Shown one piece after another: positions 17,040 through 25,664 of a stretch of DNA of 64,000 bases (position 1 is its first letter; the number at the start of each line of letters is the position of its first letter). The DNA is from Actinomycetota bacterium (lineage in GTDB: Bacteria > Actinomycetota > Actinomycetes > Streptosporangiales > Streptosporangiaceae), in contig JAJPIV010000021.1 of the NCBI GenBank assembly GCA_021324595.1, positions 1 through 64,000 on the forward strand, in the 5' to 3' direction. The translations under genes were made by a program, and so were the position numbers. Under the pieces are notes generated by a model, which saw nothing but the letters and a program-made list of their open reading frames with translations, had not been told where the DNA came from and searched no databases.

Positions 17040-20000
17040 TCAGCAGAAATCGCGGCTGCGGGCGGCGGTGACCACCCGGAGCTTGCGCAGGCCGGTGGCG
17101 AGCAGGCTGACCGCCCCGTCGAGGCGCTCGACCCGGCCGGAGACCAGCAGCGCGCTGGCCTCGACGCCGATCCTGCGGTGCCGCCGCCACACGTCCGGCG
17201 GGCAGATCACGTTCGCCATCCCGGTCTCGTCCTCCAGCGACAAGAACACCACGCCGCGGGCGGTCCCCGGCTGCTGCCGGTGAGTGACCAGGCCGCCGAC
17301 CGTGATCAGCTCCCTCGGCCCGGCGGACTTGAGGTCTGCCGCCGGGGAGACGCCGCGTTCGGCGAGCAGGCCGCGGATGTGCGCGATCGGATGGGTCTCC
17401 CCGTAGGTGCCGGTTGCCCACATGTCGGCGAACGTGACTTCGGCCGGGGTCATCGGCGGCAGCGCCGGGCCGGCCAGGCCGGTGGTCGTGCCGGGCAGCT
17501 GGCCCGGCCGGATCGTGGCGGCCGGCCCGGCCGCCCACAGCGCCTCCCGGCGGGACAGCCCGAAGCACCCGAACGCCCCCGCGGTGGCCAGCGCCTCCAG
17601 CGCGGGGCGGGACAACCGGGTCCGCCGGGCGAAATCCTCGACGCCGGAGTAGGGCCGGCCGGCCACGATCGCCTCGGCCGCCGCCGTGCCGAGGTTCCGC
17701 ACCGACGACAGGCCGATCCTGATCGCGGGCTGCCCGGGGACGGGCTCTCCCCCGGACGGCGCCGGCCCGGCCTGGGCGGCCCGGGTGGACGGCTCGTTCA
17801 CCCCGGTCCCCTGCCCGGCGACGGGACCCTCGAGCCCGGCGAGCACACCGCTGGCGTTGACGTCGGCCCCGCGGACCTCCACCCCGTGCCTGCGCGCGTC
17901 GGCGATCAGGCTGGCCGGGGAGTAGAACCCCATCGGCTGGGCGCGCAGCAGCGCGCACGTGAACGCGGCCGGGTAGTAGCACTTGAGCCAGGCGCTGGCG
18001 TAGACCAGGTACGCGAAGCTGATCGCGTGCGACTCGGGGAACCCGTAACTGGAGAACGCCAGGATCTTGACGTAGATGTCCTCGGCCACGTCCGGCGGGA
18101 TCCCGCGCTCGGCCATCCCCTCGAGCAGGCGGGCGCGCAGATCGGTGATCCGCTCCGGCGCGCGCTTGGAGCTCATCGCCTGGCGCAGCCGGTCGGCCTC
18201 GGCCGGGGTGAACCCGGCGCAGTCGATCGCGATCTGCATCATCTGCTCCTGGAACAGCGGCACGCCGAGGGTCTTGCCGAGCGCCTGGCGCATCGACTCA
18301 TGCGGCAGGAACGGCGGCTCCTCGCCCCGGCGGCGGCGCATGTAGGGGTGGACCGAGCCGCCCTGGATCGGGCCGGGCCTGATCAGCGCGACCTCCACGA
18401 CGAGGTCGTAGAACTCCCTCGGGCACAGCCGCGGCAGCGTGGCCATCTGCGCGCGGGACTCGACCTGGAAGACCCCGACGGTGTCGGCCGCGCAGAGCAT
18501 GTCGTAGACCCCGGGGTCCTCCTGCGGGATCGAGTGCAGGTCCCAGCGGGCGCCGTGGTGCCGCGCCACGAGGTCGAAGCAGTCGCGCAGGGCCGTGAGC
18601 ATGCCGAGGCCGAGCAGGTCGAACTTGACCAGGCCCGCGTACGCGCAGTCATCCTTGTCCCACTGGAGCACGCTGCGGCCCGGCATCCGCGCCCACTCGA
18701 CCGGGCAGACCTGGGTGACCGGCCGGTCGCAGATCACCATGCCGCCCGAGTGGATGCCCAGGTGGCGCGGGAGGCGCTGCAGGCGTTCCGCGAGCGCGAC
18801 GACCGGCTCGGGGATGCCCGCCTCGGGTGGCACCGGCTGGCCCGGGGCGTAGGCGCGCGGGCCGACCTGGCGGGACCAGGCGTCCTGCTGGCCGGGCGGG
18901 TAGCCGAGGGCGCGGCCGGCGTCGCGGATCGCCATCCGGGGACGGTAGCTGATCACGTTCGCGACCTGGGCCGCTCGCTGCCTGCCATACGCCGAGTAGA
19001 CGTACTGGATCACCTCCTCCCGCCGCCGATGCTCGATGTCCAGGTCGATGTCGGGCGGGCCGTCCCGGCCGGCCGAGAGGAACCGCTCGAACAGCAGCCC
19101 GTGCCGCACCGGGTCCACGCTCGTGATGCCGAGCGCGTAGCAGACCGCGGAGTTGGCCGCCGACCCCCGGCCCTGGCAGAGAATGCCGGCCCGCTCGCAG
19201 AACCGCACGATGTCGTGGACGATCAGGAAGTAGCCGGCGAAGCCGAGCTGGTCGATGACCGCGAGCTCGTGCTCAATCTGACGGTGGGCGCCAGGAATCC
19301 GCTCGGCGGCCTTCGGGCCATACCGCTGCCGGGCCCGGCGGGTGACGAGCTCGCGCAGCCAGCTCATCTCGGTGTGGCCACCGGGCACGGGGAAGTCGGG
19401 GAGCCTGGGCGCGATCACCGCGAAGTCGAACGCGCACTCCCTGCCGAGCCCGACGGTCCGCTCGTAGACCCCCGGGTAGCGGCGGAGCCGCTGCCTCATC
19501 TCCGCCCCCGAGCGAATGCATGCGGTCCCCGTGGCGGCCAGCCACCCGTCCATCTCGTCCAGGCTGGACCGGGCGCGGATCGCGGCCAGGGCCTGCGCGA
19601 GCCGGGCATCGGCGGGGGTCGCGTGGTGAACATTGCTGGTCGCGACCACGCCAAGCCCCTCGCGGATGGCGAGGGAGAACAGGGCATCGTTCCGCTCATC
19701 GTCACCGGGCTGATCGTGATCGATCAGCTCGACGAAGACGTTCTCCCGGCCGAACAGGCTAACCAGATCCCGCAGCTCCGCCTGGCCGGGTACGCGTGCC
19801 TGGCGGCGCGGCGGATCGCTCTCCCGGGCCGGGCCACCTGCCCGCGCCCGGCCACTCTCCCGGGCCGGGCCACCTGCCCGCGCCCGGCCGCTCTCCCGGG
19901 CCGGGCCACCTGCCCGCGCCCGGCCGCTCTCCCGGGCCAGCGCGGCGGGTACGGCTCCCTTGCGGCAGCCGGTGAGGATGACCCAGTGCCCGCCGTGCGC

Positions 20001-20606
20001 GGCGGCCAGCGCCTGCAGGTCGTACACCGGACGGCCCTTCTCGCCTCCGGCGAGGTGCGCGGCGCTGATCGCCTCGCACAGCCGCCGGTATCCCTCGGGG
20101 TCACGGGCCAGCACCAGCAGGTGGCGCCCGGGCGGATCGGGGACGCCCGTCCGCGACATTCCCCCAGCCAGGTCCAGGCTCAGCTCGGCGCCGAACACCG
20201 TGCCGAGCTGGACCCCGGTCCGCTCGCGGAGCCTGGCCGCCGCCTGGGCGAACTGCGGGACCCCGTACATGCCGTCGTGATCGGTGATCGCCAGGGCGGA
20301 CAGGCCGCGGGCGGCGGCCTCTGCGACCAGGTCGCCGGGATCGGACGCCCCGTCGAGGAAGCTGTACGCCGAGTGGCAGTGCAGCTCGGCCCAGGGCAGC
20401 CCGGCCGAACTCGGCCCGGCCGAACTCGGCCCGGCTGAACTCAGCCCGGCCGCGGGTGCTCCGCCCGGCCCCCTGTCCCGTTCCCGGGGCGGCCGGGTGG
20501 CCGGGGCGCCGTCACCGCCGTTCCCGGCGCCGGCGTTACCGCCGCTGGCCCAGGACAGCTGCCGCTCGAATTCCCGCCATGGCACTGGCGGGTTGTCCCA
20601 TCCCAT
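17040..20606 (-). CDS. dnaE2: Error-prone DNA polymerase III alpha subunit DnaE2
   Basis: Damage-tolerant C-family polymerase, 1188 aa, that works with ImuA and ImuB in translesion mutagenesis. The start MGWDNPPVPWREFERQLSW is typical of actinobacterial DnaE2. The PHP domain begins with HCHSAYSFLDGASD, and the polymerase core carries the catalytic Asp pair in PDIDLDIEHRRREEVI. An OB-fold region lies near the C-terminus. It is longer than usual (about 1,080 aa) because of low-complexity inserts: three copies of a 12-residue ARESGRARAGGP unit between PHP and palm, and AGPSS repeats near residue 55. An AGGAG SD precedes the ATG. The 86-base gap to the upstream HNH gene shows no promoter, so co-transcription with it is likely. 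Confidence 0.95.
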   Translation of the reverse strand: MGWDNPPVPWREFERQLSWASGGNAGAGNGGDGAPATRPPRERDRGPGGAPAAGLSSAGPSSAGPSSAGLPWAELHCHSAYSFLDGASDPGDLVAEAAARGLSALAITDHDGMYGVPQFAQAAARLRERTGVQLGTVFGAELSLDLAGGMSRTGVPDPPGRHLLVLARDPEGYRRLCEAISAAHLAGGEKGRPVYDLQALAAAHGGHWVILTGCRKGAVPAALARESGRARAGGPARESGRARAGGPARESGRARAGGPARESDPPRRQARVPGQAELRDLVSLFGRENVFVELIDHDQPGDDERNDALFSLAIREGLGVVATSNVHHATPADARLAQALAAIRARSSLDEMDGWLAATGTACIRSGAEMRQRLRRYPGVYERTVGLGRECAFDFAVIAPRLPDFPVPGGHTEMSWLRELVTRRARQRYGPKAAERIPGAHRQIEHELAVIDQLGFAGYFLIVHDIVRFCERAGILCQGRGSAANSAVCYALGITSVDPVRHGLLFERFLSAGRDGPPDIDLDIEHRRREEVIQYVYSAYGRQRAAQVANVISYRPRMAIRDAGRALGYPPGQQDAWSRQVGPRAYAPGQPVPPEAGIPEPVVALAERLQRLPRHLGIHSGGMVICDRPVTQVCPVEWARMPGRSVLQWDKDDCAYAGLVKFDLLGLGMLTALRDCFDLVARHHGARWDLHSIPQEDPGVYDMLCAADTVGVFQVESRAQMATLPRLCPREFYDLVVEVALIRPGPIQGGSVHPYMRRRRGEEPPFLPHESMRQALGKTLGVPLFQEQMMQIAIDCAGFTPAEADRLRQAMSSKRAPERITDLRARLLEGMAERGIPPDVAEDIYVKILAFSSYGFPESHAISFAYLVYASAWLKCYYPAAFTCALLRAQPMGFYSPASLIADARRHGVEVRGADVNASGVLAGLEGPVAGQGTGVNEPSTRAAQAGPAPSGGEPVPGQPAIRIGLSSVRNLGTAAAEAIVAGRPYSGVEDFARRTRLSRPALEALATAGAFGCFGLSRREALWAAGPAATIRPGQLPGTTTGLAGPALPPMTPAEVTFADMWATGTYGETHPIAHIRGLLAERGVSPAADLKSAGPRELITVGGLVTHRQQPGTARGVVFLSLEDETGMANVICPPDVWRRHRRIGVEASALLVSGRVERLDGAVSLLATGLRKLRVVTAARSRDFC
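19818..19943. repeat. In-frame 36-base tandem repeat inside dnaE2
   Basis: Three near-identical 36-base units start at 19818, 19854 and 19890, with a partial fourth to about 19943. They encode a 12-residue Arg/Ala/Gly unit and do not disturb the frame. They fall between the PHP and palm regions, where an insert may be tolerated. Confidence 0.85.
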
Positions 20607-20692
20607 GGGTCTCCTCTCTCACCGCGGCCCGCGCCGCGTCCCGGCCCGTGCTCCGCGTCGGCGTGGCTGGCCCTCCGGTGGCACGCACCCGG

Positions 20693-22927
20693 TCACAGGA
20701 TGTGGGGATCGGGCCGGACGATGTAGGTGCGGCCGACCGGAGTGGTCCAGTAGAAGGTGCCCTGGGCCGTCTGGGCAAGGCGCCAGCGGGGGTGCTGCTT
20801 CAGCTGGTGGTGGCGGCGGCATTCACCCCCGAGGTTGCAGGCGCAGGTGGGCCCGCCGCGATGCCAGGGGATGGTGTGGTCCAGGTCGCATCTGCTCGCG
20901 GGCTGGCGACAGGTGGCGAACCTGCAGGTGCCGTCGCGGGCGGCGACCAGCTCCCTGATCCGCGGCGGAGGCCGGTAGGACCGGCTGGCCATGGGGTGCG
21001 CGCATTCCCCGGCCCGGCCGGTGACGGCCTGCCCGGCGGCGCCGGCCACGGCACGCCCCGCCGCAGCCCGTGCCACGGCACGCCCGGCTGCGGTGCGGGC
21101 GCGATCCAGCAGCGCGGCCAGCACGGGGTCCTGTGCCCGGTCAGTGCCCAGGGGGTGGCGCAGGGCGCTGGCACTGATCGTGACAGTGACCCGGCCGACC
21201 GGGCCCGATGACCTGGGTGGGCCCTGTCCGCTGGCGACGGCAGGGCCATGCCGGGCGCCCGGGGGGCCATGACCGGTCCTGGCGGCAGGCCGGGGAATGG
21301 CGGCGACGGCGATTGCCCTCCCCCCGGCAGTGGTGACGATGACACGCCACCGGGACGTCGGATCACGGGCGGCGAGGCCGGCCAAGCCCATGGCCTGGCT
21401 CGGGGTGATGGTCCCCAGCCTGGTGAGCCGCCCCGGAGCGGCCGAGGCTCCGGCCAGGGTCGCCCACGGGACAGTCATGTCCAGCAGCCCGCCACCTGGA
21501 GCTGGCCACACTCCTCCCAGCGGCCACGGCGGAGCAGGCTTCCGCGACGTCGGCACATCCGGCCACGGCCCCGTGGGCCCCGTGAACCTGTCGCCGCCGT
21601 CGCCACCACCCCGCGCCGGCCCGCCCGGCCCAGCACCGCCAGGGTCATCCTCCGCCCCGCCGGGATCCTCACCCGGAGGCGGGCCGGCGGGGGCGCCGGG
21701 AGCCGGCGGGATGTAGGGAAGGGTGCCCAGCAGCAGCCCGAGGAAGACCCGTGCCCGGACCTGGTCGATCCGCCCAGCAGCACCGGCCGCCTTCATGGCC
21801 TTGGCCAGGGCGGTGATCCGGGACATGGCTGCGGCGGCGTGCACCCCGGGCAGGGCGTATCCCGCCAGGGTTGCGGTCCCCTCGTCTTCGGGGTAGAGGG
21901 CGACCCTGGCGTTCTGTTCGGCGTCCTCCCGCCGTCGCTCCGCTCCGGCGGGATCGGCCTTGACCACCGCCCGGCGCAGGGCGGCATGGAGCTGGCCCAG
22001 GCTCTGCTGCCCGGCCCGGCCCAGCACCGCCTGCTCTACCTGCCGGGCTGCGGCCTCACCCAGCCGGTCGGTCACGCGAGCGATCGTCCTCGCCCGCGGC
22101 AGATCGATCCGACCTGTCGCCAGCGCCTCCCGAGTCTGCGGCAACCGCCAGGCCAGCGTGATCGCCAGATCCGCCCACGCCTGCGCGCCATCCGCGGACA
22201 GCGCCAAGGCCAGGGCGATCTGCCCAGCCGCGTCCGCGGTCACCCGATCTGGTCGCCCGTCACCATCCACATGCGCATCCGCGTCCGCCCGGGCCGACCG
22301 GGACACGAGCTCCGCCACCGCCGCGAGCTCGCCCGCAGCCGCCCACGATGCCAGCCGCCGGAACCCCGCAGCCACCCCCGCCAGCGCCCCGTCCTCCATG
22401 TCGGCCACTGGGGCCAGCGCCAGCCACCCCGCCAGGTCCGGGCCCGGGGGCAGCAACTCTGCCACCCGGCCAGCCACCACGCCAGCGGGCATCTCCGCCG
22501 CCGGGCCAGCAGCCAGCGCCTCCAGGTACTCCGCCTCCACCTCCGGCACCGCGTCAAGCCCCCCGGGCACTCCGGTAGCCGCATCACCAGCCGACCGGGC
22601 ACTGCCCACCCCGTCGGCATGGACCCGATCCGCGGCACCACCACCCGCGCCAGGCATCCCGCCACCCTGACCCCCCGCTCCGCACTCCACCGGGCCGCGC
22701 TGCCATGGCGGCGGGCCGCATACCGCGCTGAGCAACGCGCCCAGATCCATCTCCCAGGACCACGACAACCCGCCCCAACCGGGGGCGCGCGTCCACCCCC
22801 CGGGTCCCGGCGCGGATCCCACGGCGTCCGGCGCGGATCCCACGGTGTCCGGCGCGGATCCCACGGTGTCCGGCGCGGATCCGCCGATCCACCGGACCTC
22901 GTCCTCCGCCCTGCGACTCACCACCAC
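20693..22927 (-). CDS. HNH endonuclease-like protein with DUF222 (13E12 family)
   Basis: 744-aa protein of the actinobacterial DUF222/13E12 family. The long N-terminal helical DUF222 part is followed by a C-terminal HNH nuclease segment with CRQPASRCDLDHTIPWHRGG, the NLGGEC region and RRHHQLKQ, containing the His, Asn and His of the motif plus Cys residues for zinc. The function of the family is unsettled; in Mycobacterium some members are damage-induced. The N-terminus carries a 7-residue GSAPDTV-type repeat. The GTG cluster at 22927-22919 has AGGGGG upstream. A PafBC-type promoter motif lies at 22961-22983. It separates dnaE2 from imuB/imuA and is on the same strand as dnaE2. Confidence 0.88.
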   Translation of the reverse strand: MVVSRRAEDEVRWIGGSAPDTVGSAPDTVGSAPDAVGSAPGPGGWTRAPGWGGLSWSWEMDLGALLSAVCGPPPWQRGPVECGAGGQGGGMPGAGGGAADRVHADGVGSARSAGDAATGVPGGLDAVPEVEAEYLEALAAGPAAEMPAGVVAGRVAELLPPGPDLAGWLALAPVADMEDGALAGVAAGFRRLASWAAAGELAAVAELVSRSARADADAHVDGDGRPDRVTADAAGQIALALALSADGAQAWADLAITLAWRLPQTREALATGRIDLPRARTIARVTDRLGEAAARQVEQAVLGRAGQQSLGQLHAALRRAVVKADPAGAERRREDAEQNARVALYPEDEGTATLAGYALPGVHAAAAMSRITALAKAMKAAGAAGRIDQVRARVFLGLLLGTLPYIPPAPGAPAGPPPGEDPGGAEDDPGGAGPGGPARGGGDGGDRFTGPTGPWPDVPTSRKPAPPWPLGGVWPAPGGGLLDMTVPWATLAGASAAPGRLTRLGTITPSQAMGLAGLAARDPTSRWRVIVTTAGGRAIAVAAIPRPAARTGHGPPGARHGPAVASGQGPPRSSGPVGRVTVTISASALRHPLGTDRAQDPVLAALLDRARTAAGRAVARAAAGRAVAGAAGQAVTGRAGECAHPMASRSYRPPPRIRELVAARDGTCRFATCRQPASRCDLDHTIPWHRGGPTCACNLGGECRRHHQLKQHPRWRLAQTAQGTFYWTTPVGRTYIVRPDPHIL
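22809..22885. repeat. In-frame 21-base tandem repeat in the HNH gene
   Basis: Units of GGCGCGGATCCCACGG plus five further bases begin at 22809, 22830 and 22851, with a partial copy from 22872. They encode the repeating GSAPDTV heptad near the protein N-terminus. Confidence 0.85.
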
Positions 22928-22960
22928 TCACCCCCTGCCGCGCCAGTCAGCGTTTCGACT

Positions 22961-22983
22961 ATGATAGCGATTACAACTGACAA
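22961..22983 (-). promoter_or_regulatory. PafBC-type (RecA-independent, RecA_NDp) DNA-damage promoter motif
   Basis: Read on the minus strand: TTGTCAGTT, eight bases, then TATCAT. The published mycobacterial RecA_NDp/PafBC motif is TTGTCRGTG-N8-TANNNT, so only the last base of the first block differs. It lies 34 bases upstream of the GTG of the HNH gene, giving a leader of roughly 27 bases with an SD. The surrounding 22957-23014 is an AT-rich patch in a very GC-rich region, as expected for a promoter. Confidence 0.65.
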
Positions 22984-23094
22984 ACATACGAACAGGCGAT
23001 CACAAGTTCGATTCGGTGCGCCAGCCCGGACCCGGCCCGCGCACCCGGAGACACGCCGGCCACGGCTGCGGGCAACGGCTCAGGTCTGCGCGCC

Positions 23095-23311
23095 GTGCCC
23101 CACCCTCGGGTCGTCTCGGGACCAGCCCGACGGCCGGGCTCCCATGCGGGCTCGCCGTATTCGCCAGTCCAGGTCCCGGGTGGTGACCAGGCCGACCACC
23201 CGGCCCTGGGCGAGCACGACCGCGGCGACCTCGCCCGCGAGCGGAGGCCGGTCCAGGATCGACCGGGCAGGATCGCCAGGGGCGGCCTGGCATTCGGGAG
23301 CGCCACGCGCG
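23095..23311 (-). pseudogene. Remnant of a duplicated site-2 protease gene (C-terminal CBS segment)
   Basis: About 205 bases here are nearly identical to the 3' end of the intact site-2 protease gene at 24302-25477 (offset 1,216 bases). Both encode DPARS, DRPPLAGEVAAVVL and GRVVGLVT, then DLDWRIRRARMGARPSGW. The remnant has about a 10-base deletion near 23301 and loses similarity upstream of that point (about 23311), so only the end of the second CBS domain survives. The rest of 22984-23591 shows no gene I can support. Confidence 0.8.
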
Positions 23312-23591
23312 CGCGCCGCCGCAGGGGCCAAGGGGGTGCTGGCCTGGCCGGCGGGCCGCCGCCGGCGGATCCGGCGGATCGGGTGAACGCGCGATCGCGC
23401 GGGGCTTCACCCGGATCACCCGCTGGGCTACCACCGCCACCGGGTACCGGGCCGGGTGGTCCCGGGCGTGTCGCGGCCGCGTTGGCGCGCGACAGCGCTA
23501 CGAGCGGATCGCTGCCCCGCGCCGGCCAGGATCCGCGCCTCGCACAACGCCCCGGCATGGCCGCGGGACTGACCCGCGCCGCGCCGGACAC

Positions 23592-24029
23592 CTACACACG
23601 GCGTGCCCTGGTCAAGAGAAGGGCCAGCGCTCCGATCCCGAGCAGGAGCAGCATCACGCCGATGAACGTGAGCGGGCCGACGGCGCTTTCTGCCGTCGAC
23701 GCCAGACCGCACTCGTTCGCCACCGATGCGGAGAACGCCTGGCCAAGCTGGCCGACCCAGGTGCTGCAGAGAGCGTTGATCGGAGCGAAGTGCGCGTGCA
23801 GCACGCCGGCGATCCCCACCAGCAAAGTACCGAGCGCCAGCATCCCGCCGCCGACGAGGCCGGACCGAGCCCGGAAATTGCCAGCCGCGCCCGGGCCGGC
23901 AAACCCGCGGACCCCATTCGCGACGCCGACCGCCCCCGGCCCGCCAGCAGCCCCCGGCGTGGTGGTCCCGCACCTCGGGCAGGGCCGTCCCGGCTCGTTG
24001 ATCATGAATCCACACGATGAGCACAACAT
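23592..24029 (-). CDS. Small zinc-ribbon membrane protein of unknown function
   Basis: 145 aa. A zinc ribbon sits at the very N-terminus: CSSC at residues 3-6 and CPRC about a dozen residues later. A Gly/Ala-rich linker follows, then two hydrophobic helices at roughly 60-82 and 120-140. The loop between them has two Cys (NALCSTW, ANECGL) that could form a disulphide outside the membrane. The ATG at 24029 has a GGAGG SD six bases upstream, while the longer frame upstream lacks similarity. It lies downstream of the site-2 protease, between it and the decayed protease copy. The role is unknown; a membrane sensor or protease partner is only a guess. Confidence 0.75.
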   Translation of the reverse strand: MLCSSCGFMINEPGRPCPRCGTTTPGAAGGPGAVGVANGVRGFAGPGAAGNFRARSGLVGGGMLALGTLLVGIAGVLHAHFAPINALCSTWVGQLGQAFSASVANECGLASTAESAVGPLTFIGVMLLLLGIGALALLLTRARRV

Positions 24030-24301
24030 GACGCGCCTCCGCCATGATCCGGCTGCTTCGGAGCGACCAGAGCCCGTTCGCCAGGTGGTACGCGCGGAAG
24101 GCGGGCGCGGCACCGCACCTTTCCTTGCCCACGCGAACCGGGAGCAGACGCCGGACGCCGCGAAGCAAGGAAGAGCAACGCAACGGCGAAGAGGAACAGA
24201 TCTCCCAGGACAATGTATCAGGCAGCTATCCGACTCCGGTCAATCGCGGTGGAAAGCCTCGGAGGAAATTCCGCTGACCGTGCGGGTCCCGTGGGCGAGG
24301 C

Positions 24302-25477
24302 TCATATCCCGTGCCCGACCTTCAGCCCGTCTCGGGACCAGCCCGACGGCCGGGCTCCCATGCGGGCTCGCCGTATTCGCCAGTCCAGGTCCCGGGCGGT
24401 GACCAGGCCGACCACCCGGCCCTGGTCGAGCACGACCGCGGCGACCTCGCCCGCGAGCGGAGGCCGGTCCAGGAGCGACCGGGCAGGGTCGCCCGGGGCG
24501 GCCTGGTATTCGGGGGGCACGGTGAGCGCCACGCGGTCCACCCGGAGCGTCGCGCGGTCCTCGGGGCGGACCCGGGCAAGCATCCCGCTCACGACGACGC
24601 CCACCAAGCGGCCGTCGAAGGTGACCACGGGAAACGCCTCGCTCCGCGAATATGCCGCCACCCGGTCAATGAACTCCTGCACCGTGCTCCAGGCCGGCGC
24701 GATATCGGGGTCGGGCGTCATGACATCAGCCACTCGCAGGCCGCTCAGCGCCGTGCCCGCGACCACGGCGCCGGCCTCGGCCCTGGCCGCGCTCTCCAGG
24801 AACCAGCCGATCAGCATCAGCCAGAGGCCATCCAGCAGGCTTCCCCACACCAGGATCTCGGCCAGGCCGATGAGCATGAGGCCGAAGCCGAGGTACCGTC
24901 CGACTGTCGCCGCCGCCAGGGCCGCCCGCTGCCGGTCCCGGTAGTGCAGCCACAGGACCGCGCGCAGCACCCGCCCGCCGTCCAGGGGCGCTCCGGGCAG
25001 CATGTTGAACACGGCGAGCAGGCCGTTCATCACGGCCAGCCACATCGCCGCGGTCGCCACGATCGCCGGTCCCCGGCCGTAGCCGGTGGCGAACGCCAGG
25101 CCGGCCAGGAGGGCGCCGATCGCCAGGCTGGTGACCGGCCCCGCCGCTGCGACTCGCAGGTCCGCGCCGGGGCTGGGAGCCTCACCCTCCAGCTCGGCGA
25201 CGCCGCCCAGCATCCACAGCGTGATCGAGCGGACCTTCATGCCGTTGTGCCTGGCGACAAGGGCGTGGGCCATTTCGTGTGCCAGCAGCGACGCGGCGAA
25301 CACCAGCGCCCCGATCACGGCCACTGTCCAGTAGGCGGCCGCGGACTGGTGCGGCAGCGCGGCCGGGAGGACGCTGGCCCCGAGGATCTGGGCAACGATG
25401 ATCAAGATGACGCCCACCGACCAGTGGACACCGACGGGTATCCCGGCCACTTTGCCCAGCCTCAGGCTCTGCCGCAT
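24302..25477 (-). CDS. Site-2 protease family zinc metalloprotease with two CBS domains (Rv2625c-like)
   Basis: Membrane-embedded M50 metalloprotease, 391 aa. The zinc site is HEMAH (near residue 67) and the second motif NMLPGAPLDGGRVLRA supplies the third ligand Asp. Six helices span 15-235. CBS domains occupy about 245-390, with VADVMTPDPDIAPAWSTV and VGLVTARDLDWRI. Length and order match Rv2625c of Mycobacterium tuberculosis, a DosR-regulon protein of unproven substrate. GGAGGCGAGG immediately precedes the ATG. The last 68 or so codons are duplicated at 23095-23311. A weak DosR-like site lies about 100 bases upstream. Confidence 0.92.
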   Translation of the reverse strand: MRQSLRLGKVAGIPVGVHWSVGVILIIVAQILGASVLPAALPHQSAAAYWTVAVIGALVFAASLLAHEMAHALVARHNGMKVRSITLWMLGGVAELEGEAPSPGADLRVAAAGPVTSLAIGALLAGLAFATGYGRGPAIVATAAMWLAVMNGLLAVFNMLPGAPLDGGRVLRAVLWLHYRDRQRAALAAATVGRYLGFGLMLIGLAEILVWGSLLDGLWLMLIGWFLESAARAEAGAVVAGTALSGLRVADVMTPDPDIAPAWSTVQEFIDRVAAYSRSEAFPVVTFDGRLVGVVVSGMLARVRPEDRATLRVDRVALTVPPEYQAAPGDPARSLLDRPPLAGEVAAVVLDQGRVVGLVTARDLDWRIRRARMGARPSGWSRDGLKVGHGI

Positions 25478-25569
25478 CCTCGCCTCCGTGGGTCAGGCCG
25501 CGGATCGTGCCGCTGCTTTCACGATCGTCGAGAGAGGGCACGGGCGCTCAGAGGCGAATTCCCCGGCCA

Positions 25570-25589
25570 CCGGGGCCTTACGTCCTGCC
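25570..25589. promoter_or_regulatory. Weak DosR-like box upstream of the site-2 protease
   Basis: CCGGGGCCTTACGTCCTGCC matches 13 of 20 positions of the mycobacterial DosR consensus (TTSGGGACTWWAGTCCCSAA), mainly in the GGG...C-TTA-GTCC core. It lies in the 187-base gap between the site-2 protease start and the imuB stop. It could well be chance in GC-rich DNA. Confidence 0.25.
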
Positions 25590-25664
25590 GGCGGGCGCCA
25601 GCACCAGGCCAGCGCCACCGAACCACCAGCGACGCGGGAACCCGCCGCCTGAGCGGCCTCGTCC

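Noticed and set aside
17178-20438. 1,086-aa plus-strand open frame opposite dnaE2
   Set aside because: Shadow of dnaE2 in GC-rich DNA; no recognisable motif.
20693-22927. HNH gene as an active mobile element
   Set aside because: No flanking inverted or target-site repeats, transposase or integrase were seen; DUF222/HNH genes are common in actinobacterial chromosomes.
22993-23014. CGAAC-N12-GTTCG inverted repeat as a LexA box
   Set aside because: Spacer is 12 bases; actinobacterial LexA boxes have 4. Other TCGAAC matches in the window lie inside genes without the second half.
22971-23591. 206-aa minus-strand open frame
   Set aside because: Basic, Pro/Ser/Arg-rich product in a different frame from the protease remnant it overlaps; no start signal.
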